From NCBI GenBank assembly GCA_030068145.1, contig JAPJBO010000064.1, forward strand, positions 56,001 to 120,000: 64,000 nt of DNA. Reading direction: 5' to 3'. The notes under the pieces were generated by a model. It saw only the letters and a list, made by a program, of their open reading frames with translations. It did not search any database and was not told the DNA's origin. The position numbers were made by a program, and so were the translations under genes. The DNA comes from Diplonema papillatum (lineage: Eukaryota > Euglenozoa > Diplonemea > Diplonemida > Diplonemidae). This document shows positions 22,211 to 33,175 of this stretch, in pieces; within the stretch, counting starts at the first letter, position 1; every line of letters starts with the position of its first letter.

Positions 22211-23683
22211 ATGTCGCCCGAAAAGTTGCCCCCGCGCCTCTCGCGCGCGGGCGAGGCGGCGGCGGCTGCGGAGGGCGGCGGCCGGTGGTCTATTTCGCCG
22301 GAGGACGCGCAGGGGCAGTCGTCGGCGGCGGCGGCGGCGGGCCCGCGGCAGCTGAAGCGGCGGCGGAAGCAGGACGAGAAGATGCGCGTCGAGGCTGCCC
22401 TCGCGCTGCTCGACAGCGCGAAGGCGCGCGCCGCCGCCGACTTCGACGAGTACCGACAGTTCCTCCGCTGGAAGGTCAAGAAGCAGCGAGCGGTCCGCCG
22501 CGACCGCGTCGCCGAGGACGCCGACCGGCAGCAGGCCGCGAACGAGCGCTGCCGCGCCATCCTGCGTGCCCACCGAGACCAGCAGGCCGTCGAGCGCCGC
22601 CGCTGGGCCGGCTACGCCGGCGGCGTCCCCACCACGGCACCCCCCCCTCCCCTCTGCCAGCCGACCCTTGGCGACGAGCTCTACGAGCGCTTCGTCCGCG
22701 AAAAGCGGACGAAGCGCCTCGCGCGGAGCGCCTCTCCGCCGGGCGTCAAGGCCGCCGCTGGCAGAGACGCGGCGGCGCAGCCGCCCGCGCCGCGGAGCGT
22801 CCCGGACGCGAAGCCGGACGCGGCGGCGGCGGCGGCGGCCGAAAAGCAGCCGCCGGCGCCGCCGGCGGAGGCGACGGCGGCGGGCGCCGCGCCGCACCTC
22901 GCGGACTGCATCTGCTACGAGGACTTCCAGCAGCTGCTGCGGGGCGACCTCGCGCGGCGGGCCGACAAGCAGGCGTCGTCGCAGGAGATCGTCGAGCGCG
23001 AGACGGCGCGGAAGCGGGCGGCGCGGCTGCGGCGGGAGGAGAAGGTGGTCGCGATGCAGTCGTTCGCCGGCGCGCGGCGGCAGGTCGCCGCCGAGAAAAT
23101 GCTCAAGGACCCGCCCGCCGACTGCCTGCTGGACTACGACATCCTCAAATACCTGCCTCCGGACTTCATCGAAGAGCTCCGCTCTGCCGTCGAACTCAAC
23201 GCGACGTCCACCTACGGCGCCACGAAACTATCACAAAAGACGGGCAAACAGCTGCGCGACCGGTCTATCGCTCACCCAGGCTCCGACTCCCACCAGTTCT
23301 TCCTGACCGCCGTTTCGCCTGAGGGCGACGAATCCGGGCAGCGTGCGTTGGTGCCTGTGTACGCGGGCGCCGCGCGGTCGCCTCGGTTCCGGCGGTCGCT
23401 GCTACGGGGCCCGCTCGGGTACTGGCACTGGATGGAGCGGCTGCCGCTGCCGGCGCCGGTGCCGCCGCCGCCGCTGTCGCCGGAGGGCATGCGCGCGCGG
23501 CAGGACAACGAGCGGGGGCACCTCGCCCAGTACCTGGACGACGTGACCAAAGGGTACGCGAAGACTCTCAACCGCACAGAGCACCACGGCAGGCGGTACT
23601 CCTGGGCCCGCCTCCAGCGCCACAACCTCCCGCAGACCAAGCAATACTTCGACTCGCCGGCTGCGCCGGTCGTGAAAGCCTGA
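22211..23683 (+). CDS. unidentified 490-aa Ala/Arg-rich coiled-coil-like protein
   Basis: Intact frame from ATG 22211 to TGA at 23681-23683. Residues 1-50 are Ala/Gly-rich; about 50-150 is a long charged helix, likely coiled coil (KRRRKQDEKMRVEAALALLD...); about 180-250 is Pro/Ala-rich linker; about 255-320 is another charged helix (DKQASSQEIVERETARKRAARLRRE); the C-terminal ~170 residues look folded, with aromatic clusters (GPLGYWHWMERLP and YSWARLQRHNLPQTKQYFDSP). I do not recognise the family. Extreme GC and Arg/Ala bias match the EF-hand gene. The last ~115 codons also occur as two broken copies downstream. Good evidence for a real gene, none for function. Confidence 0.7.
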   Translation: MSPEKLPPRLSRAGEAAAAAEGGGRWSISPEDAQGQSSAAAAAGPRQLKRRRKQDEKMRVEAALALLDSAKARAAADFDEYRQFLRWKVKKQRAVRRDRVAEDADRQQAANERCRAILRAHRDQQAVERRRWAGYAGGVPTTAPPPPLCQPTLGDELYERFVREKRTKRLARSASPPGVKAAAGRDAAAQPPAPRSVPDAKPDAAAAAAAEKQPPAPPAEATAAGAAPHLADCICYEDFQQLLRGDLARRADKQASSQEIVERETARKRAARLRREEKVVAMQSFAGARRQVAAEKMLKDPPADCLLDYDILKYLPPDFIEELRSAVELNATSTYGATKLSQKTGKQLRDRSIAHPGSDSHQFFLTAVSPEGDESGQRALVPVYAGAARSPRFRRSLLRGPLGYWHWMERLPLPAPVPPPPLSPEGMRARQDNERGHLAQYLDDVTKGYAKTLNRTEHHGRRYSWARLQRHNLPQTKQYFDSPAAPVVKA

Positions 23684-23743
23684 CACAAGGCACCGCGTGT
23701 TTCGAGTTTGTAGCGACAAGCATGTGAACTGCAACGACACGAC

Positions 23744-23970
23744 AACTGGGCGTCAAGCCGCCTTTGCATAGTTGTTCGTGCAACACACGCTCATCCCAGC
23801 GTGGCTACTGTGCAGCAAGTTGGTGTCAACGATATCTTTGCAAAGCAGCGTTAATGCCACTGGGCGTCAAGCCGCCTTTGCATAGTCCGTGCAACACACG
23901 CTCATCCCAGCGTGGCTACTGTGCAGCAAGTTGGTGTCGACGATATCTTTGCAAAGCAGCGTTAATGCCA
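23744..23970 (+). repeat. two ~113-bp tandem repeats
   Basis: Units beginning actgggcgtcaagccgcc at about 23744 and 23858 share the core gctcatcccagcgtggctac and a tail tttgcaaagcagcgttaatgcc. Pieces of this unit reappear in front of each decayed gene copy (about 23968, 24365 and 24465), showing the duplication unit was gene tail plus this repeat. Confidence 0.7.
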
Positions 23971-24055
23971 CAGGGCGTCAAGCCACCTGAGCACAGTGTG
24001 TTCATCAGCGCAACACACGCATAATCCATGCCAGAATGGCTGCTGTGCAGTGAGT

Positions 24056-24345
24056 TGGTGCCTGTGTACGCGGGCGCCGTCGCCTCGGTTCCGGCGGTCG
24101 CTGCTGCGGGGCCAGCTCGGGTACTGGCACTGACTGGAGCGGCTGCCGCTGCCGGCGCCGCCGCTGCTGTCGCCGGAGGGCATGCGCGCGCGGCAGGACA
24201 ACGAGCGGGTGCACCTCGCCCAGTACCTCGACGACGTGACCAAAGGGTACGACAACCTCCCGCAGACGAAGCAATACTTCGACTTACCGGCTGCGCCGGT
24301 CGTGAAAGCCTGACACAAGGCACCTCGTGTTTCGAGTTTGTACCG
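24056..24345 (+). pseudogene. decayed copy of the 3' end of the 22211 gene
   Basis: Aligns with 23340-23715 (tggtgcctgtgtacgcgggcg onward and the shared cgtgaaagcctgacacaaggc). It has a small deletion near its start that breaks the frame and a large internal deletion removing the block between ...aaagggtac and gacaacctcccgcag. Confidence 0.8.
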
Positions 24346-24544
24346 ACGAGCATGTACGGCAACAGGACGTCAAGCCGTTGTTCTTGCAACACAGCGTGAC
24401 TACTGAGCCGCAAGCGTTGGTGTCGATGAGCATGTGTTATCTTTGCAAAGCAGCGATGTTGTCACGGGGCGTCAAGCCACCTGAGCACAGTGTGTTCATC
24501 ACCTGAACACACGCGTGATCCATGCCAGAATGGCTGCTGAGCAG

Positions 24545-24880
24545 TGAGCGTTGGTCCGGTGTACGCGGGTGCCGCGCGGTCGCCTCGGTTCCGGTGGTCG
24601 CTGCTGCGGGACCCGCTCGGATACTGGCACTGGATGGAGCGGCTGCCGCTGCCTGCGCCGGTGCCGCCGCTGTCACCGGAGGGCATGCGCGTGCGGCAGG
24701 ACAACGAGCGGCCCAAAGGGTACGCAAGACCCTCAACCACACAGAGCACCGCGGCAGGCGGTAGCCCTGGCGCGCCTCCAGCGCCACAACCTCCCGCAGA
24801 CCAAGCGATACTTCGACTCGCCGGCTGCGCCAGTCGTGAAAGCCTGACACAAGGCGCCGCGTGTTTCGAGCTTGCAACAA
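24545..24880 (+). pseudogene. second decayed copy of the 3' end of the 22211 gene
   Basis: Aligns with the same tail (cgcgggtgccgcgcggtcgcc through cgtgaaagcctgacacaagg) but has lost the ggcacctcgcccagtacctg region and other bases. Its deletions differ from those of the 24056 copy, so the two decayed independently. Confidence 0.8.
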
Positions 24881-24899
24881 CGAACACGTGTCATCTTAC

Positions 24900-26330
24900 G
24901 TCGCTGCAAAGCAGCATGCACATCCAAGAGACCTGCAAAGCATCTGCCCGTCGCGATAGCGTGAGCTATCTGGGTAACAGGACACCCCGCGTGTTGCCGG
25001 CTTCTGTGCAGACTGCAGTGCAAGCCTGAGTTTTACAAGCATGTCTTCTCTTTGCAAAGCAGCTATATTGGAACTGGGCGTCAAACTGCGTAGCCAGCAA
25101 AGCATCTATGTTGTTGGTTCTAAAAATAAGCAGGTGGCAGCGTACTACATGCAACTTTTAAAAGCAGGTGGAGTTCCGCTCGTGCGAACAGAAGAAAGCG
25201 CCGTAATATGTTTGCTACCACAGAAATGCGACCCCAACAGGAAGAAGGAAGAACCAGCCCACAGATCAGGCAGCGGGCCCACACTGCTCAAAACAAAACG
25301 TAGTACAGTACCTCCCCGCCCCCGCCCCGTACCAATCCTGCGATACCCATTGTTTCACAGGAATAGGCACCGCCATCTAGCCTACCGGAGCGGAGGGCCG
25401 GGCATGCTTTTCCCGGAAAATGCTCCGTTTTTGGAGGTAAACGAGCAATCTTCACAGACTAGCTCGCAAGAAAAGGGGACGAGTCCCGGCATGAAACGCG
25501 TTGCAACGTGTACTGGTCAACCGCCCGCCGTCTTGACGTTCAAAGAACTGACCGGTTAAGACCGCTGCGCAGACTGGTCCCCTTGCAATTGATCGCACTG
25601 CCTGCATCAAGTAGTGCCAGGGCCCATCCCTATCTCCTTGAGGTATTGATTGCCTGGAGATGTCTTTTATGGCGCGGTCTATGGCCGGTTGGTGGGTCAA
25701 GAGGTGCGGTCGTGGCCACGATCGAGTCCCAGCGTAAAACACGTTGCAAGGTGCACGTCAAACATGCCGGGTGCGACATTGCCTGCCTTTCGACCCCTCT
25801 AGAAGTTGGCCGACTAAGACCGCTACCCTGCGGCCATTTCGTCAAAAACTGATGGGTCAAAAGGTGCGGTCGTGCCGAAGAACCGGTCCACTGTGGATTC
25901 CCGTGTCCAGTGTACAATCAAACACAAAGCCTTGCGAACTCTCGTGCTTACGCAGAAACGATCGGTAGGGTTCTGTGATCAAGCGAGCTTCAAATAGAAG
26001 GAGGGTCGTATCTCTCTCTGTCTCTCTTTTTCGCGGTTTGGAAGCTCATTTGAAAACAGCTGCGACAGTCAACCGCGTGTTCTAGCAGCTTCGGATGCAG
26101 CCTTTGTACATACTCGTCAGGTTTACCTTAGCAGTCCGCACGGTTGTCGTCGCCCCTTCTTCAGCGTGGACGGGCAGAGCGTTCTCTTCCGTCCCGTACT
26201 CTTCGGTGTTCAGCTCGTTCAGCCTTTTCTTCTATCCTCGAAAGTATGCAGGCCTGTCGGTGACTGGCGTTCCCCAGGGTGTGAATTTGGAAGTTGCCGT
26301 TCGCCGAAGCTAGTCGTGGTCCGATAAATG
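24900..26330. other. intergenic region without supported genes
   Basis: Contains one member of a dispersed family at about 25135-25205 (gcaggtggagttccgctcgtgcg; relatives at 38.94 and 56.98 kb) and two diverged copies of an approximately 250-bp segment (about 25500-25700 and 25740-25930, sharing gtgggtcaa, ggtgcggtcgtg and ctaagaccgct-like blocks). No exon is convincing. Confidence 0.45.
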
Positions 26331-26339
26331 TGAGTAACT

Positions 26340-26490
26340 CACGCATCCCTCTAGACTGGATTCTGGCTTAGAGGCGTTCAGCCATAATCCATCCAGTGGT
26401 AGCATCACGGCACTGTCCGATCGAACAACCGTAGATACCAGGGACTAGAAACGGGAGTTCCTCTCGTACTAAGTAGCCTCCAATATGCGT
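26340..26490 (-). rRNA. 3' fragment of cytoplasmic LSU rRNA (domain VI)
   Basis: On the minus strand this reads through the sarcin-ricin loop, AGTACGAGAGGAAC (complement at 26457-26470), followed at normal spacing by CTACCA...TGGATTATGGCTGAACGCC and TCTAAG-CAGAATCC, all landmarks of the LSU 3' end. Similarity stops abruptly about 20 nt 5' of the sarcin-ricin loop. No other rRNA parts are nearby. It may be a separate rRNA piece, as in organisms with fragmented LSU, or a dispersed pseudogene. Conserved bases are intact, which mildly favours function or recent origin. Confidence 0.75.
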
Positions 26491-27251
26491 TTTTTGACCA
26501 GGTGGTCGAAAAGTGGAATTGGACTGCAAATTCTTGTTGTGGTTTAAAAAGTTCGATGTTTTAGGGTCTCCGGTCGACCATTGAGGCTGGGAGTCGGGTT
26601 GTGAAAGGGATGCAGACGTATTTGCACACTTTAACTAAGGCTAGCCAAGTTGGCGACTACTTGGTTTTGGTGTGTCCACAGAGCAGGGTGTGTTATGAGT
26701 TTGAGTCGCTGAGCCAGCCAGACTTGCAGTGCATTCCGATGGCGTGTTGATGAGGAGAGAAAACCCCCTGGCAGCGACAGCAAAGTGTCAAACTGGTCAG
26801 TTGACTTCTTTGGGCAGGTCTCCCCTGCCGGGGGAAGTTGTTTTGGTCGGAGTCTTTATTTTCTAGAGTTCCAGTTTCATTTCGTGCGGTCGACGAGTCA
26901 CGCCGTTCATAATTTGTGTTGCCGACAATCAACCGGGATTGATGTGCAGTCTGGTGTCTTTCGACGTTTCTTCGTGTGTTAAAACATGGCGCGAACCAAA
27001 CGGAATTGACGGTAGGGTCTGGCAGTCAAGCTACTCTGTCTAGGTGTATACAGACAACGATTCCGGTTGTGCACCAAGGCGGGCTGCTCGTGTTCGTCTG
27101 TCATGCACACACCAGTGTCCGACCGAGCACTCCACCCCCCCCCCCAGTATCTGCAGGCCCTGCACTGAAGGCGTCCACTGGGAGCCTGTACCAAATTCCA
27201 CGAAAACAAGGTACAATTGTTTGTCCTATCACCGGAGAACCCCTTTCCAAC

Positions 27252-28982
27252 ATGTCCGCGATCCTCAAGGGGACCGTTGCCGTTCTGGTATTCACGGTGG
27301 CCGCAATGTCGATATCGCGGGGTGCGAAAAACCAAAAACCTTTGCGTGACGTTGTCAGAAAAAGTGATGCGAAGACAATGTTGGCGTTGCGAGACTCGGC
27401 TGTCCAGGAAGGTGATGCGAAGACAATGATGGCGTTGCGAGGCTCGGCTGTCCAGGAAGGTGATGCGAAGACAGAGTTGACCCGAACAAATTCTACACAG
27501 CTAGTCCCACACCTATGGTTCAACATAGAGCGGTCGCTATCCACCAGAAGAGGTTCTCGCGTAGCAAACGTATCTTACGACGCCGTCAACGCCACAGCAC
27601 GGGGCGCGTACTTGGACAATATTCTGAAAGCGGCCTCCAATATCACCGTCCGGTCGGCAGAGTTCATTGACTTGGGCGACGATGCATCGATTCCGCCCAA
27701 CGCTATCAACGCCACCATTGCGACAGACTCCCTGGCAGCGGCGGGTATCTCCCGGCTGTGGTTCGAGTGCCGCTTGATATCCCCGATCACGGGTGCTTTT
27801 GTCGCCTGTTTCGCGAAGTTGCTCGAGAGGGGATCGGAGCAGGTCTACGGCGTATCAGCGCCCTTCATCCCGCACGCGGGGGTGTGGCACCTGGTGCTGA
27901 TGGTGGCGCAGGTCGGCGAGCGCGGTGCCTACCCCAGACCAGGCGACATTGTGGAGGGTGTGCAGTTTGCTGCTTTCGAGTGCCACCCGAGGCCCGTGAT
28001 GACCTTCCAGCTGGCGAAATCTGCGGAGAGCTCCTGCGGGTACTGGACCATCTGCGAAGGATACGATCCGTTTACGCTGTTCCCATTGCCCGGGGTCAAA
28101 GAGAACAAGTCGAAGTGTCTCGAGCCGGCCACGTGGCATTCCTGCCACCTGCCCCCCATGGAAATTGGCAAGGAACTCGCGCTGCCTTCGAAGGTGCTGG
28201 CGACGGCCGACCACCAAAAACACTTGGTCCTCCTCGGCGATTCCCACCAGAGCTCGTGGCGCACTTCCGCGGTTGCGGCCGCAGTGGGCAAATGGCTGGG
28301 CTTCTTGCCAGTGGGCACGATCCAGCGCTTCGACCCTATTTCGTACGTGTCGTTCGAAAGCATTGAACCGTGCCTCAAGCTCGACTCCAGAATCCCCGGA
28401 CACCTACGGGCGTTGTTCCTGGAGGTTATGATCGGCAAGCTGCGCGGCCACCTTGAGGAAGTGATTGCAGAACTTGCGGAAAAGCGAGGACAAGGCAGCC
28501 AGACGCTCTCGGTGGTCGTGGTAGTGAACTTCGGAACTTGGGACCTAAGGGATGTGTCCGTCGGTGAGTACTGCGGCAGGATAGAGAAGCTGCACCGGAT
28601 TTTACGACAGGAGTCGCTGGCACCATCAAGAGACTGGGGTCCTGGGGTGTCTGTGCGATGGGTGTGGAGGACGGTGCCCGCGTACTCGTATGGCGGGACG
28701 AGATGGAGGGACACCGACCTCAGGACGAACGAGAATATAATGGACGGCAACGCCTGCGCCGTGAAGGCGCTGCCAGACCAGTGGCGAGTGCACGACACAT
28801 TCGCGTACACATACCCCTCGTTCCTGGGTCCTTGCGACTCACACCATTTCTTGTGCCCGCCGAACAGACAAAGGAAGACCGCTGATTGCGTGCTCAAGTC
28901 CGACAAGAACGGCGAAGTGATCGGGTGTGGCTGTCCTGGCAAGTACGATCTTCTGGATTTTCTTTACACGCAGATGTCGTGA
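27252..28982 (+). CDS. type II membrane protein with SGNH/PC-esterase-like domain (576 aa)
   Basis: First sensible ATG at 27252 (the frame is open further upstream without an ATG that fits). Residues 5-22 (ILKGTVAVLVFTVAAMSI) form a signal anchor, so the rest should lie in the Golgi/ER lumen. Residues about 37-80 contain a 16-residue repeat (DAKTM-ALR-SAVQEG). The catalytic domain shows GDSH with nucleophile Ser331 (block I), NFGTWDLRD in the middle, and DSHHF with D529 and H531/H532 near the C-terminus, the S...D-x-x-H arrangement of the PC-esterase/TBL/CASD1/NXPE group. Members O-acetylate or otherwise esterify glycans. N-glycosylation sites (NVS, NAT, NIT, NAT) fit a lumenal protein. Family assignment is by motif, substrate unknown. 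Confidence 0.75.
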   Translation: MSAILKGTVAVLVFTVAAMSISRGAKNQKPLRDVVRKSDAKTMLALRDSAVQEGDAKTMMALRGSAVQEGDAKTELTRTNSTQLVPHLWFNIERSLSTRRGSRVANVSYDAVNATARGAYLDNILKAASNITVRSAEFIDLGDDASIPPNAINATIATDSLAAAGISRLWFECRLISPITGAFVACFAKLLERGSEQVYGVSAPFIPHAGVWHLVLMVAQVGERGAYPRPGDIVEGVQFAAFECHPRPVMTFQLAKSAESSCGYWTICEGYDPFTLFPLPGVKENKSKCLEPATWHSCHLPPMEIGKELALPSKVLATADHQKHLVLLGDSHQSSWRTSAVAAAVGKWLGFLPVGTIQRFDPISYVSFESIEPCLKLDSRIPGHLRALFLEVMIGKLRGHLEEVIAELAEKRGQGSQTLSVVVVVNFGTWDLRDVSVGEYCGRIEKLHRILRQESLAPSRDWGPGVSVRWVWRTVPAYSYGGTRWRDTDLRTNENIMDGNACAVKALPDQWRVHDTFAYTYPSFLGPCDSHHFLCPPNRQRKTADCVLKSDKNGEVIGCGCPGKYDLLDFLYTQMS

Positions 28983-30133
28983 AAAGCCTTCGTCTATAGC
29001 AAGGTCTACGATCTACGAGGCGCTGCCAACCTATGAGTGAAAACTGCTGCTCGCAGAAAAGAAGGAAATTGATCCGGACAGAGAGCCGGAAAGAGATCGC
29101 CACCATTGCGAAACAGTCGATGCCGACGCAGCATCCGGTGTGCTGCCACACCGACGGTCTCAGCGAGAAACTGTTCTGAACCATCAGCCGATTGGCGAGT
29201 GGCAGAGTTCTGCGGTCGGCTCCGATAACACTATGATGGTGATGACATCCTTGTCTCGAAGGGCCAGCATCGTTGTGTCCGCCACCATTTGTCTGTGGGA
29301 CCTAGCTAGCATCCAGGTCCACGGCCCTCCACGGTCCATCGCGCCATTGGGATGGCATCTTTACTGATGTCAAATGCCCCCAACGAAGCGTAGAGCAGAA
29401 ATGGAAACTAACAAGAAACTTAGACAAAAACAACGATAGGAGACCCAAGCCCCCGGAATTTCGAGCGAACTTCAACTCTAAAATAGAACACGCAAATAAT
29501 CAGGTGCCGCCGGTCAAGTTTCCTGCGCTTGGGATCCTAACAAGTTGTCCTCAAATGCCGCCATCGTAGCGTGACAACGGAGTCCAGCAACCCGTTCGCG
29601 AACTTGTTCGGTGTGGGTGTGCACGAACGGACCTGCGAACGGAATTCGGACGACTGCAAAGCCCAATCCCAGACCGAAACTAGCCCAGCACCTAACTGGC
29701 GCGCCTGACCCAGCGAGCTACGAGAGTCAAAAGAAATAGCATCTACCCCCTTTTTTCAAACAACCTTTTCTCTCTTCCTCCTTACTTTGCTCACAGGTGT
29801 CACGGCAAGTTTCCGAGAACGACTGTAGTTTTGCCTGCAGAAAAGAGAACCTGGGGTACAGACCAGGGCCCCACGAAGCCTTGTACACAACACGGCTACA
29901 ACACGAGGATGCAGCCGTGCTTGGGTGTGCACTCAGCCATCACAGGCCATTGGCTGCTAAGCAGCACTTAAGTTCCGCGTCGCGTCAGATGGGGGATCGG
30001 CGACCGCAACTCAATTAAGGTGCGGTCAACAGTGTCGCCTCGTGAAGGCCCCCCCATGACACCCTCATCACTATAGGCACGCGGCGGGAAACCCAAGAAA
30101 AAGCTCGCGGCTCGAAAGCGCAGCATTCAAAAA
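28983..30133. other. intergenic region with dispersed repeats
   Basis: Holds a repeat at about 29310-29425 (gggatggcatctttactgatg; second copy at 32015-32130) and a copy of the short element at about 29434-29485. No gene seen. Confidence 0.5.
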
Positions 30134-30466
30134 ATGGAGCTGGATATCACCAGCCTGTCATCATCGTGTTCGTCCGCTTCGAGATCGTCTTCGGACGAAC
30201 GTTATCAAGTAACACTAGCCTATGACAAATGCAAGCCTACCCCTTGTGGTACCTGCATTTCAAGTTCACACTGCTCAACAGTGCTCGCCTGCCTTGATGG
30301 CACTTGCACTTTACAGAACTCAATGCTCAACACGGAGCCCCTGGTCACATTCATTTTGAGTGTGATCGTGGTCGCAATAGTCGCTTTGCTAGCCAAAGCG
30401 AGAGATAGAGAGAAAAAAGAGCGCCAGAGAGAAAAGCCAGAAAAGAAGGGTTACGCGAACCCCTGA
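30134..30466 (+). CDS. small Cys-rich single-pass membrane protein (110 aa)
   Basis: ATG 30134 in a purine context (aaaaaatgg), stop TGA at 30464-30466. A Ser-rich N-terminus is followed by six cysteines (C-x4-C-x2-C-x5-C-x5-C-x4-C, residues about 33-59), then a hydrophobic segment PLVTFILSVIVVAIVALLA and a highly basic/acidic tail (KARDREKKERQREKPEKKG). No signal peptide and no family recognised. The combined pattern is unlikely by chance, but expression is unproven. Confidence 0.5.
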   Translation: MELDITSLSSSCSSASRSSSDERYQVTLAYDKCKPTPCGTCISSSHCSTVLACLDGTCTLQNSMLNTEPLVTFILSVIVVAIVALLAKARDREKKERQREKPEKKGYANP

Positions 30467-31509
30467 AAAAATAAATGACAAAAAAATCAAGTCAAGCGAA
30501 TGTTAACTCTAAAATAAAACACAAACCGACGAAGACCCCCAAAACCTTTTTCAACCTTTCCCTTCAAGCTACAGGGGGGGGGGGTAGGGGGGGTCAAAAG
30601 GTCTTTTCTTGCGTCAAAATGGTGACATTTTCAGCCTGTAGACTTAACGGCAGTTTAAGGCTAAAAAACATGCAACCCGCCTCAGAAATGCCCGGAAACG
30701 TGTTTTTGGGGGAAGTTTCATGGAAAATGGCCCAGGGGGGGGTGTATTAGTTGATGGTTTTAGGGTGGACACCGTTTGGTACCGGCTAGCAGCCTGTGGG
30801 TGTGCTTCACTGTTCATACCATGCAAAGATGAGACTACAATCACGTACAGGCAGCCACAAATGGAAGCAACAAAAGGGCGAACGACACCCAGGAGGAAGG
30901 CAGCTATGAACGTTGCTCGTCTGGATGGTTAACAACGTCCCAAAAGGTTCTCTGGGTCTTGCGCAAGCTGAGGTGTTGTTGACACCGCAGGCAGCAGCTC
31001 TTCCCCGAACTTCTGCTAGAGCGATATTCACAAAGTTCGATGTCTTTCCGAGAAAAACAATGAGATGCTCTCATCCGTAGTGGGATTTCCCAGATCCCAA
31101 CGTTTTTGTTGAAGGGATGCACGCGACAGTGTCTTTTATTCAAGTTCGCCTTTTGTACACCACCCCGAAATCTGTACACAGTACACGACCCTTGATAGCA
31201 CTTGTCCACGTGGCTGCAGGCGGACCCGACGAAAATAAGGGAACAAGACATCCTTCTGGTTCTCCTTGGGCGTGCACAGGGAGGTACAGGGAGATACTAG
31301 CCTTCAGCAAGTGTTCCCTCCCACTTTCTGGGGCCCCGGGCATGAAGATCTTGCCCTTGTGGCTCGAGTGTTCACAAGCCGACCCCACACTCGGAACCCC
31401 ACAGCAGCGCCTAACTCACGTTTGATACACGTTTGACATGAATTTTGCAAACGCAAACGTTTGCCAAACGTTCAAACGTTCAACGTTTGCCATGATCACT
31501 GCCCTAGGG

Positions 31510-31798
31510 GGGGGGGCTAAATACAATTGTGCACAATTGTATTCCAAAGCACGCACGCCAATCCCTGCCCCGGCAGAACTTGACAGTTGTTGAATAGAAT
31601 TGTCTTGGAATACAATTGTTTCTACAGAAGTCGCCTTGTCACGCGGCCAAGACGGAGACAGTCCGGCCCTCCGGGACTCCGGTCCCGGAGGGCGGAGTCC
31701 GGACAACATGTAGCCAAGCTGCACGAGCCGATTTCGTCACCAATGCGCCACCTACAAACGCTCCGCCGACTTCCAAGACAATTGTATTTAGCCCCCCC
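31510..31798. mobile_element. 289-bp MITE-like element with 21-bp terminal inverted repeats
   Basis: Ends are perfect inverted repeats of 21 bp, starting with a run of G and then GCTAAATACAATTGT (left 31510-31530, right 31778-31798). Inside are further inverted copies of ggaatacaattgt and a strong hairpin of ccctccgggactccggtcccggagg. No coding capacity. The G-run plus AT-rich end resembles the element at 21841, suggesting one superfamily. Confidence 0.8.
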
Positions 31799-33067
31799 TG
31801 TAGACCGTTATACAGCGACCCCCCCGTGCATAAGATGGATAGCCAAACCCCCTTGATTAAGTTGGATACCGGCCGAGAATGCAAATCCATCCCATGCAGC
31901 ATGATTGGTTTTGGTTGCTGTTCGCGTACGTACGCTTACGCCAGGTTTCCAGTCCCCACAGCCCCACGGGGGAGGGGGCCAGGGGGGCGCAAGGGTACCA
32001 TGAAAATCGACGTCCAGGTCCACGGCAATCGCGCCATCGGGATGGCATCTTTACTGATGCAAATGCCAAAAAATAAATAGCGAGATCGTAACGCGCGTTT
32101 CACTACCATGGAAATGGAAAACCAGCAAGAAACTTAAACAAAAAAGAAGGCAAATACCGTATTTCTAAAAATGTTGGCCGGAAAAAATGTTGGCCGGAAA
32201 TAAACCTGGCGGTTTTGGGGGGGCCCCAGACTCGCCCCACACTCGGGTAACCTCCGACTCGCTTCACTCGCTCCAGACTCGCCCTCCGTACACGTTCAAG
32301 GGCGCACTCCGCCCCGATCCTGACGTGTTTGCCGCTGCCACGGTCCCGAGGGGCTGCCGATCCTGTTACGGCGCATGAGGAAAGGGGTAGCATGCACATG
32401 TCGGGAGCTTCCAGGTTGTCACGTCGGCGTCGTTGTCGTCGACAAAAGCATGACTACCACGCAGCCGCAACAGTCGGTTGACGAATGTCTGCGGATCCAT
32501 GGAAGCGCAGCGTATCTGCTCCATGGCGTTCGTCATCGAGAAGACGCAGTCGACCCCCGTCACGCTTAGCGGTGCGGCCAGCACCGCCGTGACGTGGGTC
32601 GACAGCGCGGGAAAGCTGACTGCTGCCTTTCCTACCCAACGCGTGTTTCTGCACCAGAATGGGGGTTTTCATCGGCGGGGTCTTTGCCCAAGTTTTTGTA
32701 ATAATCCCCCGCACTTGAGTGGGTCGGAAAAGGCACAGTAGTTTGACCCTGCATGGTACTGAGGGCGAGTGAAGGGCGAGGGCAGACAAACCTGGGCGAG
32801 TCGCGACTCGCCCGCCATCTATGCCTAGGAGGGACCTATGTGGCCCCTCTCGGGCCCTTTCTTCTTTGCCACTTTGGAAAACTCGAGCAAGAAAACAACC
32901 TTTCGAGTCAAGAAGATGGCTTTTCCACCTGCCAGACGACTCTGACGACACTGCGAGAGGCTACTTGCAGGCACAGAACTTGCGAGGCCCTTGAGGCCGA
33001 TGCTCGGCTTGCAAGTGCTGAATTGATGCGGAGACCAAAAGTGTCTTCAGTGTAGAAAAGTAGACCA

Positions 33068-33175
33068 CGAGCAGCCAAGTCGGCGGGCAGGTGAAAGAAG
33101 TCTTGCCTCGGTGTTGGTCGTGGGGGGCACGACTTGGCCGAGGCCGCAAGGCCAAGCGTCGCACAGCCAAGTCCG
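33068..33175 (+). repeat. non-coding copy of EF-hand gene segment
   Basis: Matches 9067-9169 within the EF-hand gene, with a few indels that would break the frame. Only these two copies are visible here. Confidence 0.65.
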
